Source of the DNA: JBLHGU01 sp047615875
GTDB lineage: Bacteria > Pseudomonadota > Gammaproteobacteria > Arenicellales > CAJQKF01
Direction of reading: 5' to 3'
Assembly: GCA_047615875.1 (NCBI GenBank)
Contig: JBLHGU010000043.1
Location: 1-29,619 of the forward strand
Length of the DNA: 29,619 bases
Below, one piece after another: positions 23,124 through 29,619 of the stretch; position 1 is the first letter of the stretch; each line of letters begins with the position of its first letter. The position numbers and the translations under genes are program-made. The notes below the pieces were generated by a model. That model saw only the letters and a program-made list of their open reading frames with translations, did no database searches and had not been told where the DNA came from.

Positions 23124-24143
23124 ATGTTATTTAACGACGAATCAGTGCCGGGTTACAGCTTGCCAATTTTACCAGGCCATGTTTCACCCGGCCGACTGGA
23201 GAGAATTCTGCGCGCGGGAAAGTTTGCAGTAACCGCAGAGTTGGCGCCGCCGGATTCTGCAGATCCGGAAGAAGTGTATTTACGCGCAAAAATCTTCGAC
23301 GGTTTTGTCGACAGTATTAATGCAACGGATGGTTCTGGTGCCAATTGCCATATGTCTAGCGTCGGAGTTTGTGCGTTGCTAACCAGGGTTGGCTATTCAA
23401 CTATCATGCAGATCTCCTGTAGAGATCGCAATCGGATTGCTATGCAGGGAGACATACTGGGCGCTGCAGCGATGGGGGTGTCTAATATTTTGTGCCTGTC
23501 TGGTGATGGTGTGCAATCAGGTGATCATCCCGGTGCAAAACCTGTTTTTGACATGGACTGCATGGGGTTGTTGAGTACGGCGCGGACTTTGCGCGATGAA
23601 TCAAAGTTCTTAAGTGGTCGAAAAATTGCTTATTCACCTAAAGTTTTTCTAGGTGCTGCTTCTAACCCGTTTGTCGGCCCGTTGGAATTTAGAGTTGATC
23701 GACTAGAGAAGAAAATTCAGGCAGGCGCACAGTTTGTACAGACACAATATTGTTACGATATTGAGCGCTTAAAGCAGTATATGCAGATAGTTCGGGACCG
23801 TGGTTTGAACGAAAAAGTTTTTGTACTTGTGGGTGTTGGGCCGCTGGCATCCGCGCGCACAGCATCGTGGATCAGAGACAACGTACCGGGTGTGCATATT
23901 CCCGATAGTGTTATCGCTCGACTCAAGGGCGCAGATAAACCGAAGCTTGAAGGCAAGAAATTATGTATCGAACTGATTCAGCAGATCAGGGAGATAGAAG
24001 GCATACATGGGGTGCATCTCATGGCTTACCGCCAGGAAGAATTGGTGGCGGAAATGGTTGATGCATCTGGAGTGTTGGAGGGCCGCGAACCGTGGCACCC
24101 AAATCGTAATGATGTTGTTGAATCTTTGAGGATTGCGCAGTGA
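23124..24143 (+). CDS. metF: Methylenetetrahydrofolate reductase
   Basis: This 339-residue FAD-containing TIM-barrel enzyme interconverts methylene-THF and methyl-THF. The ATG at 23124 has GGAAG upstream; a TTG-started version would add four residues inside metV. Landmarks are FAVTAELAPPDSADPEEVY (catalytic Glu region), INATDGSGANCHMSSVGVCA, IMQISCRDRNRIAMQGDILG and NILCLSGDGV. The substrate region is QAGAQFVQTQYCYDIE. The CRDRNR segment is the usual FAD-binding TCxDRN equivalent. Compared with the methionine-synthesis MetF, this type pairs with a separate MetV. In this operon it likely runs in the oxidative direction, from methyl-THF to methylene-THF, as judged by context only. Confidence 0.92.
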   Translation: MLFNDESVPGYSLPILPGHVSPGRLERILRAGKFAVTAELAPPDSADPEEVYLRAKIFDGFVDSINATDGSGANCHMSSVGVCALLTRVGYSTIMQISCRDRNRIAMQGDILGAAAMGVSNILCLSGDGVQSGDHPGAKPVFDMDCMGLLSTARTLRDESKFLSGRKIAYSPKVFLGAASNPFVGPLEFRVDRLEKKIQAGAQFVQTQYCYDIERLKQYMQIVRDRGLNEKVFVLVGVGPLASARTASWIRDNVPGVHIPDSVIARLKGADKPKLEGKKLCIELIQQIREIEGIHGVHLMAYRQEELVAEMVDASGVLEGREPWHPNRNDVVESLRIAQ

Positions 24144-25060
24144 CAGATACCGTTATCAGTTCCGCCACAAAAGAGGTGGTGCTTGGTTTTAATCGTCCTT
24201 TTGTCATAATTGGCGAACGGATTAATCCAACCGGGCGTAAGCTTCTGGCTGCGGAAATGGCTCAAGGTGATTTCAGTCGAGTTGAATCTGACGCCCTTGC
24301 CCAGGTAACCGCCGGCGCCCACGTGCTGGATGTAAATGCAGGCATACCGTTGGCTGATGAACCAGCTATATTGGCTAAAGCCATTCAGCTTGTGCAAAGT
24401 CTTACCGATGTGCCGTTGTCTATCGATTCATCCATTGTTGCAGCTTTGGAAGCTGGCCTGTCCGTATACAAAGGCAAGGCTCTGGTAAATTCGGTGACCG
24501 GCGAAGAAGAACGTATGGAAGCCGTTTTACCTCTCATCAAAAAGTACGGCGCAGCGGTCGTGGCAATTTCCAATGATGAAACAGGAATTTCCGAAGACCC
24601 TGATGTACGCTATGCAGTGGCAAAGAAAATTGTCGAGCGTGCGGAAGACTATGGTATTCCACGTTCTGATATTGTTGTTGACCCGTTGGTGATGCCAATT
24701 GGTGCAATCAATACTGCGGGTCTGCAAGTTCTTGCATTGGTGCGCAGATTACGTGACGAACTCAAGGTGAATACTACTTGTGGTGCATCCAATTTGAGTT
24801 TTGGTTTGCCTAATCGAAATGGCATGAACGCGGCATTTTTAACAATGGCCATTGGTTCAGGTATGACATCAGCAATAACCAATCCGATGCATAGTGAAGT
24901 GGTACAGGCGGTTATGGGTGCTGACGTGATGATGGGTACAGATCCGGATTGTTCACGTTGGATAAAACGCTTCCGTCTGCCAGTGCCTGAAGGGCAGGTC
25001 AGTGCACGAGATGCACGGCGGGCCGCCAGTACCAGTGGACGCCGACGTCGCAGAGCCTGA
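24140..25060 (+). CDS. Methyltetrahydrofolate:corrinoid methyltransferase
   Basis: This 306-residue pterin-binding TIM-barrel enzyme is of the AcsE/MtvA type. It would exchange the methyl group between THF and the corrinoid protein. Landmarks are FVIIGERINPTGRKLL, AHVLDVNAGIPLADE, VPLSIDSS, LVNSVTGEE, and the Asn/Asp-rich pocket in NTTCGASNLSFGLPNR. The start is a GTG overlapping the metF stop by four bases, with GAGG upstream. The C-terminal tail is strongly basic: eight Arg in the last 19 residues, ending GRRRRRA. The tail lies beyond the catalytic barrel. Confidence 0.92.
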   Translation: MTDTVISSATKEVVLGFNRPFVIIGERINPTGRKLLAAEMAQGDFSRVESDALAQVTAGAHVLDVNAGIPLADEPAILAKAIQLVQSLTDVPLSIDSSIVAALEAGLSVYKGKALVNSVTGEEERMEAVLPLIKKYGAAVVAISNDETGISEDPDVRYAVAKKIVERAEDYGIPRSDIVVDPLVMPIGAINTAGLQVLALVRRLRDELKVNTTCGASNLSFGLPNRNGMNAAFLTMAIGSGMTSAITNPMHSEVVQAVMGADVMMGTDPDCSRWIKRFRLPVPEGQVSARDARRAASTSGRRRRRA

Positions 25061-25066
25061 TCCAAT

Positions 25067-27127
25067 ATGAATATTAACGCGTCGATAGAACTCGAACCAA
25101 CATCTGAAGTAAAAAAGGATGTTCTGGTAGTTTTTACCCCGTCGGGTAAGCGTGGTAGTTTTCCGAATGGGATCACTATTCTGGAAGCGGCACGTGGTCT
25201 TGGGGTTGATCTTGACTCTGTCTGTGGTGGTCGTGCAATGTGTGGTCGCTGTCAGATAAAACTCAGTGTTGGCAGTTTTGCCAAGCATGGCATCGAGTCA
25301 AGGGAGCACCATCTAAGTTTGCCAGGCAGCACTGAGGTTAGCTTTTTTAAGGAGCTCGGTAAAAATCAGGACCGCCGTCTCGCTTGTTCCTCGCATATTA
25401 CCAATGATGTGGTCATTGATGTTCCACCCGATAGTCAAATTCATAAGCAGGTAATCAGGAAGCGCATTGAAGTTCATAACATCGAAGTCGATCCTAATGT
25501 GCGCATTTATTTTGTTGAAGTTCCTCAACCCACTATGCATGACCCCGCAGGGGATCTGCGTCGTTTAAAGGAAGCATTGGAATTTGAGTGGAATTTGGTA
25601 GATCTTGAGTTTCCTACTCGCTTGTTGCCTGACTTACAAACTGTTTTGCGTAAAGGTGACTGGCAGGTGACTGTTGCTGTAGCTGACCAGAAGGAAATTA
25701 TATTCATCTGGCCGGGTTATCATGACCAGGTTTGTGGAATGGCCATCGATGTTGGTTCGACCACTATTGCCGCGCACCTGATTGATCTTTCTACCGGTAA
25801 AGCGCTGGCCTCATCCGGGCTGATGAACCCGCAGATTCGATTTGGTGAAGACCTGATGAGTCGCGTGTCTTACGTGATGATGAATAGTGGTGGAGAAGTG
25901 GAATTAATCCAGGTCGTGCGTGAAGCCATCGTTCAATTGACACTGGAAACCTGTGAAGAAGCCAAAGTTGCGCCAACCAGTGTGTTGGAACTGGTGTTTG
26001 TCGGCAATCCCATCATGCATCACTTATTGTTGGGACTAAACCCTGTGGAACTGGGTGGTGCGCCATTTGCACTGGCTACAGACGAAGCTATTAGAACGAC
26101 AACGCGCGAACTTTCATTACCGATAAATGACAGTGCACTGGTTTATATTTTGCCCTGTATCGCAGGACATGTAGGTGCAGATACTGCAGCAGTTGTGCTA
26201 TCTGAAGCACCTTATTTGCGGGATGAAGTTACCCTCATTGTCGATGTAGGAACCAACGCTGAAATTGTATTGGGAAATCGACACAAATTGCTGGCGGCCT
26301 CAAGCCCGACTGGTCCTGCCTTTGAAGGCGCGCAAATTAGTTGTGGACAGCGTGCAGCCCCGGGTGCAGTAGAAAGAGTTCGCATTGACCCAATCACATT
26401 GGAGCCAAGGTTCCGTGTCATTGGTAGTGATATCTGGTCAGATGACCAGAATTTTCCTGACGCTGTAAAAGGTACGGGTGTTACTGGTGTCTGTGGTTCG
26501 GGAATTATTGAACTAGTCGCTGAGCTATTTCTGGCTGGAGTTATTACCAAAGACGGCATAATAGACGGTGGCAAATCTGTCACTAGCTCGCGCGTCTTTA
26601 AAAATGGCAAAACCTGGTCTTATATGCTCTATGACGGTGATATTAGGCTGTCTTTAGTGCAAAACGATGTCCGTGCGATTCAACTGGCAAAGGCCGCTTT
26701 GTTCGCTGGTGCCAAACTTCTGATGGATCGATTAAGAGTGGATAGAGTAGACCGTATCAGATTGGCGGGTGCTTTTGGTGCGCACATTGATGTGAAATAC
26801 GCCATGGTGCTGGGCATGATTCCAGATTGTCGGCTGGAGAACGTCACGTCCGCAGGTAATGCAGCCGGTACAGGCGCGAGTATTGCTTTGCTGGACAAAA
26901 AGGCCCGCAGCGAGATTGAACACGAAGTTAGAAAAATAGAAAAAGTGGAAACTGCCATAGAGGCAAAATTTCAGCAACATTTTATCGAAGCGATGGCCAT
27001 GCCCCACGCCACATTAGTATTCGAAGAGCTTGCCAAGGTGGTAAACCTTCCAGTGCCCTCGGAGGGTGACGCAGGGCAGGGTGGCGCCAGAGCTCGGCGT
27101 AAACGTCGAAAATCAGCAAATTCCTAG
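25067..27127 (+). CDS. RACo-like corrinoid activator (2Fe-2S and ASKHA domains)
   Basis: This 686-residue protein has an N-terminal plant-type [2Fe-2S] ferredoxin domain with Cys53, 59, 62 and 107 (VCGGRAMCGRC and LACSSH). A linker follows, then a large C-terminal ASKHA-type ATPase domain from about residue 220 (GMAIDVGSTTIAAHLIDLST and later LIVDVGTNAEIVLG). In acetogens and other corrinoid systems such proteins use ATP to re-reduce Co(II) to the active Co(I) state. The tail (GARARRKRRKSANS) is highly basic. It starts six bases after the previous gene. It is the last member of the operon, with no clear terminator before the CRP-like gene. Confidence 0.93.
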   Translation: MNINASIELEPTSEVKKDVLVVFTPSGKRGSFPNGITILEAARGLGVDLDSVCGGRAMCGRCQIKLSVGSFAKHGIESREHHLSLPGSTEVSFFKELGKNQDRRLACSSHITNDVVIDVPPDSQIHKQVIRKRIEVHNIEVDPNVRIYFVEVPQPTMHDPAGDLRRLKEALEFEWNLVDLEFPTRLLPDLQTVLRKGDWQVTVAVADQKEIIFIWPGYHDQVCGMAIDVGSTTIAAHLIDLSTGKALASSGLMNPQIRFGEDLMSRVSYVMMNSGGEVELIQVVREAIVQLTLETCEEAKVAPTSVLELVFVGNPIMHHLLLGLNPVELGGAPFALATDEAIRTTTRELSLPINDSALVYILPCIAGHVGADTAAVVLSEAPYLRDEVTLIVDVGTNAEIVLGNRHKLLAASSPTGPAFEGAQISCGQRAAPGAVERVRIDPITLEPRFRVIGSDIWSDDQNFPDAVKGTGVTGVCGSGIIELVAELFLAGVITKDGIIDGGKSVTSSRVFKNGKTWSYMLYDGDIRLSLVQNDVRAIQLAKAALFAGAKLLMDRLRVDRVDRIRLAGAFGAHIDVKYAMVLGMIPDCRLENVTSAGNAAGTGASIALLDKKARSEIEHEVRKIEKVETAIEAKFQQHFIEAMAMPHATLVFEELAKVVNLPVPSEGDAGQGGARARRKRRKSANS

Positions 27128-27147
27128 TCTGGCAGGAGTCTGGCAGG
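27126..27147 (+). repeat. Abutting 11-bp tandem duplication
   Basis: AGTCTGGCAGG occurs twice in direct contact, at 27126-27136 and 27137-27147. The first copy overlaps the TAG stop of the activator gene. It may be a slippage product or a binding site. Its role is unknown. Confidence 0.5.
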
Positions 27148-27252
27148 CCCAAACTCTACTATTGCATCGCCAGCCCACATTTGCTTCAATTCGGTTGGGA
27201 GTGTGTTCTTCCTGACAACAAGGAGGTATCCCAGTAAATTATTGGATATTCT

Positions 27253-27297
27253 TTAGCCTAAAAACTCAGCACTTATGGTTAGTTTTTATACGGCTAA
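27253..27297 (+). promoter_or_regulatory. Long inverted repeat in the leader of the CRP-like gene
   Basis: TTAGCC-TAAAAACT (27253-27266) pairs perfectly with AGTTTTTA (27281-27288) and GGCTAA (27292-27297), with a single 3-nt bulge and a 14-nt loop. A weak promoter candidate lies upstream (CTGACA 27212-27217, TAAATT 27235-27240, 17-bp spacing), which would place the structure in the 5' leader, 38 bp before the preferred start. It could be an operator for autoregulation or an mRNA hairpin. Confidence 0.55.
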
Positions 27298-27335
27298 TGA
27301 AGTCCTTTTTAAATATAAATGGAAAGAGGGAAGCA

Positions 27336-27995
27336 ATGAACATAGCGGAAGTTGTAAAGGGTGTAGAGATATTTCAGGGCCTGGACGATGAGTCAATGGA
27401 CTTATTGTTAACCAAAGGTCAGATTAAAAACTATCCACGAAATACTATTTTTATCAATGAGGGCGATACTTCAGGAAATATGTTTATAGTGCTTGAAGGC
27501 AGAGCGAAGGTTTTTCTTAGTGATGAGGAAGGCAAGGAATTCATTCTTGGTTTCGAAAAATCGGGTGGTTATATCGGTGAGATAGCACTACTAGATTCAG
27601 AGCCACGAACTGCGTCTGTTAAGACCACCGAAAAATCCCGCGTGTTGATGTTTTCTAGAGATTCTTTCCAGAGTCTTGTACTTTCGAATCAGAAATTTGC
27701 TGTTGGAATGATTCATGGTTTGACCAAACGAATGCGTGGTTTGATTTCGAACGCGGGTAGTCTGGGTCTTAAAAACGTTTATCGAAGACTGGTCGGAACC
27801 TTGCTGGACATGTCTGAACCACAGGGGGACGTGAAAGTGGTTTCAAACCGACTAACCCATCAGGATATTGCGGACATGATCGGAGCATCCCGGGAAATGG
27901 TCAGTCGTATACTAAAAGACTTGAGCACCGGCGGATACATAACTACAAAAGATCGCCAACTTCATATATTAAAAACCCCGCCTTCAGGTTGGTAA
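27336..27995 (+). CDS. CRP/FNR-family transcription regulator, CRP-like
   Basis: This 219-residue regulator has a cyclic-nucleotide-binding barrel (residues about 8-125), a long dimerisation helix and a winged helix-turn-helix. The ATG at 27336 is preferred because GAGGG stands five bases upstream; an in-frame ATG at 27297 has no ribosome site. The nucleotide-binding segment YIGEIALLDSEPRTASV keeps the Glu and Arg-Thr used by CRP for cAMP. The recognition helix ASREMVSRILKDL has the RE...R pattern of CRP, which reads GTGA half-sites. The N-terminal FNR-type cysteines are absent. It lies just behind the corrinoid operon and may regulate it or be global. Confidence 0.88.
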   Translation: MNIAEVVKGVEIFQGLDDESMDLLLTKGQIKNYPRNTIFINEGDTSGNMFIVLEGRAKVFLSDEEGKEFILGFEKSGGYIGEIALLDSEPRTASVKTTEKSRVLMFSRDSFQSLVLSNQKFAVGMIHGLTKRMRGLISNAGSLGLKNVYRRLVGTLLDMSEPQGDVKVVSNRLTHQDIADMIGASREMVSRILKDLSTGGYITTKDRQLHILKTPPSGW

Positions 27996-28028
27996 CTTTA
28001 ACAGGATTGATCTAAATTGCTCAGGAGC

Positions 28029-28065
28029 ACGCCTAACGCATTCATTGAGAAGATGTTAGGCGTTT
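28029..28065 (+). terminator. Terminator after the CRP-like gene
   Basis: ACGCCTAAC (28029-28037) and GTTAGGCGT (28055-28063) form a perfect 9-bp stem with a 17-nt loop. A short T-rich stretch follows on the plus strand, starting within the last arm base. It stands between the convergent CRP-like and folE genes. No T-run lies on the minus-strand side, so it mainly serves the plus-strand gene. Confidence 0.5.
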
Positions 28066-28093
28066 CTACCGTATGACATATACGCGCCGATGT

Positions 28094-28654
28094 CTAATCA
28101 GAGACCAGTCGTAAAAACTCAGTACGTGTGCGGTGATCTACTTTAAAAGCGCCTAGCATCATAGATGTTTTCATCGAGGAGTTTTGTTTTTCAACACCGC
28201 GCATCATCATACAAAGATGCTTTGCCTCGACAATAACGCCCACTCCGCGCGGCGAAGTGGTTTCTTCAACTGCGTGGGCAATCTGTGTAGTTAAATTTTC
28301 CTGAATTTGTAATCTACGCGCATACATATCTACAATGCGGGCAATTTTGGATAGCCCTATGACCTTGCCAGATGGAAGGTAGGCTACGTGACATCGACCT
28401 ATAAATGGCAGCATATGGTGTTCGCACATTGAATAGACTTCAATATCTTTGATAATAACCATCTGGTCATTGGCTGATTCAAAGATGGCATTGTTTACCA
28501 CCTCATCCAGAGTTTGTGAATATCCGTGGGTAAGATATTGCATCGCCTTGGCGGCTCGCATTGGGGTTTTTTGAAGTCCATCTCGGGACAGATCTTCGCC
28601 AATATTTTCAATAATGTTGCTAAAGTTCTCAGCACAGGATTCCAGATTTTTCAC
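28094..28654 (-). CDS. folE: GTP cyclohydrolase I
   Basis: This enzyme converts GTP to dihydroneopterin triphosphate, the first step of folate synthesis. It has 186 residues, a usual length for bacterial type-I FolE. Zinc and active-site residues are in VYSMCEHHMLPFIGRCHVAY (Cys77, His79-80), with a second cysteine in AKHLCMMMRGVEK. Other landmarks are GLSKIARIVDMYARRLQIQE and the C-terminal HRTRTEFLRL. The start is GTG with GGAG upstream. It is convergent to the CRP-like gene and divergent from the DUF2797 gene. Its presence beside THF-dependent genes fits a folate-centred region, though a chance arrangement is possible. Confidence 0.96.
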   Translation of the reverse strand: MKNLESCAENFSNIIENIGEDLSRDGLQKTPMRAAKAMQYLTHGYSQTLDEVVNNAIFESANDQMVIIKDIEVYSMCEHHMLPFIGRCHVAYLPSGKVIGLSKIARIVDMYARRLQIQENLTTQIAHAVEETTSPRGVGVIVEAKHLCMMMRGVEKQNSSMKTSMMLGAFKVDHRTRTEFLRLVSD

Positions 28655-28761
28655 ACTAACTCCGATGTTTTAACAGATTGGGTTTAATCACTGATGGTCG
28701 GGGGAAATTTATTCTCGAAGCATATACAATTTGTCACTCAGTTTCACGCTAAAGGTTTTCT

Positions 28762-29586
28762 ATGGCCCAATTGGGAAATATCCGTAAAATGCGCACAGGA
28801 CATAAATTCCCTGTTCAATACGAGCTGCCATTGGGAGAGCATATACTGTCTATGAACTCACTGATAGGTTCAAATATTACCATTCGATATAGTGGAAAAA
28901 TTCATTGTGTTGAATGCGGCCGTAGGACCAATAAGAGTTTCAGTCAGGGCTATTGCTATCCTTGCTTTAGGTCGCTGGCGGCCTGCGATCGCTGCATTAT
29001 GAGCCCCGAGTTGTGTCACTATGATCAGGGCACCTGCCGGCAACCTGAATGGGCTGACGAGCATTGCATGCAACCACATATTGTCTATCTGGCAAATTCT
29101 TCAGGGATTAAAGTTGGCATCACACGGGGTGATCAGGTCCCGGTTCGATGGATGGATCAGGGAGCAATGCAGGCATTGCCGATTTTTCGTGTTGGTAATC
29201 GCTATCAGTCTGGGTTGCTGGAAGTTGTCATAAAGAAATATGTAACTGACCGAACTGATTGGCGCAAGATGTTGAAAAACTGTGTTGAGCCGGTTGATCT
29301 TAAGGCGTGGTGGTCCAATCTGAAAGAAAGTAACCCAGAAATTCTCTTAGAGCTGGAACAGGCAAGTACTCAGGCTGAGGTGATTCCACTAGATAATGAA
29401 TCTGTTTATGAATTTAGTTACCCAGTCGAGGTGAATCCAGAAAAGATAAAGACTTTCAATTTGGATAAAACACCCGAGGTTTCAGGTCTTTTACAAGGGA
29501 TTAAGGGTCAGTACCTAATGCTGGATGGTGGTGTAATTAATATCAGAAAGTATGGTGGCTATGAGGTTTCTATCGAATCTGCCTGA
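28762..29586 (+). CDS. DUF2797 family protein with zinc-binding cysteines
   Basis: This 274-residue protein has an N-terminal beta-rich part (about 1-45). A cysteine-rich region follows (residues about 50-110: CVECGRR, GYCYPCFRSL, ACDRC, and later LCHYDQGTCRQPEW), probably binding one or more zinc ions. The next segment, HIVYLANSSGIKVGITRGDQ with VPVRWMDQGA, resembles the two strands and Arg-containing helix of GIY-YIG nuclease-like domains. No cellular role is established for the family that I know of. The ribosome site is weak (AAAGG). It has its own upstream region shared divergently with folE. Only 33 bp of the window remain after it, without any visible feature. Confidence 0.85.
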   Translation: MAQLGNIRKMRTGHKFPVQYELPLGEHILSMNSLIGSNITIRYSGKIHCVECGRRTNKSFSQGYCYPCFRSLAACDRCIMSPELCHYDQGTCRQPEWADEHCMQPHIVYLANSSGIKVGITRGDQVPVRWMDQGAMQALPIFRVGNRYQSGLLEVVIKKYVTDRTDWRKMLKNCVEPVDLKAWWSNLKESNPEILLELEQASTQAEVIPLDNESVYEFSYPVEVNPEKIKTFNLDKTPEVSGLLQGIKGQYLMLDGGVINIRKYGGYEVSIESA

Positions 29587-29619
29587 TTTTTAGAGTCGTC
29601 GACAATGATGTTGATAGAT

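Noticed and set aside
19130..27127. Wood-Ljungdahl pathway (carbon fixation)
   Set aside because: fhs, metF/metV, methyltransferase, corrinoid protein and RACo-like activator are present, but no CO dehydrogenase/acetyl-CoA synthase or formate dehydrogenase genes are visible. A methyl-oxidising or methyl-salvage role is simpler.
27220..27227. Perfect AAGGAGGT ribosome-site-like sequence
   Set aside because: No ATG, GTG or usable TTG frame of meaningful length follows at proper spacing; downstream frames close within a few codons.
28029..28063. GCCTAAC ... GTTAGGC resembling integron attC core sites
   Set aside because: The distance between the cores is only 17 nt, too short for an attC site, no second pair of inner boxes is visible, no integrase or cassette array is near, and the hairpin lies at the end of a gene as a terminator would.

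Overview
The window looks like a piece of a gammaproteobacterial chromosome, most likely from a marine or other aquatic lineage. This rests on the PhoP/PhoQ-type pair, a SerB with two ACT-like domains, ArfB, the gammaproteobacterial-style CRP-like regulator, a TIGR02281-type retropepsin and moderate G+C. No rRNA, tRNA, CRISPR array or prophage is visible, and the species cannot be named from sequence alone.

Layout. Positions 1-2050 are a mobile-element graveyard: a 3' remnant of an IS91-family element on the minus strand, interrupted by a 71-bp hairpin element, and fused to a truncated IS3-family element whose orfB carries an in-frame stop. Positions 2152-4547 hold a secreted protein of unknown function, a DAO/PuuB-like FAD oxidoreductase and arfB. 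Positions 4701-9569 are a complete branched-chain-amino-acid-type (HAAT) ABC transporter operon on the minus strand: binding protein, attenuating terminator, livH, livM, livG, livF. Positions 9823-14080 carry an envelope and signalling block: a membrane-anchored aspartyl protease, a PA14-domain protein, a glycine-zipper protein, a PepSY-like protein and a PhoP/PhoQ-type two-component system. A PhoP-box-like triple direct repeat lies in this block.

Positions 14258-20809 are a serine and C1 block on the plus strand: serA, serC, a DUF1015 gene, serB and fhs (formate-tetrahydrofolate ligase), ending in a clear terminator. Positions 21004-27127 are a tightly packed seven-gene operon: corrinoid protein, DUF1638 protein, small 'virulence factor' (PF13769-type) protein, MetV-like Fe-S/zinc protein, MetF, methyltetrahydrofolate:corrinoid methyltransferase, and a RACo-like ferredoxin/ASKHA activator. 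A CRP-like regulator follows on the same strand, then convergent folE (GTP cyclohydrolase I) and a DUF2797 protein.

How the parts fit (inference). A methyl group placed on the corrinoid protein by a methyltransferase not present in this window could be moved to tetrahydrofolate, oxidised by MetV/MetF to methylene-THF, and then either used with glycine to make serine or taken on to formate by Fhs with ATP formation. The RACo-like protein would re-reduce inactivated corrinoid, and FolE would supply folate precursors. The missing methyl-donor methyltransferase, the two uncharacterised proteins inside the operon, and the opposite charges on the tails of the corrinoid protein and its partner enzymes are the main points of novelty.
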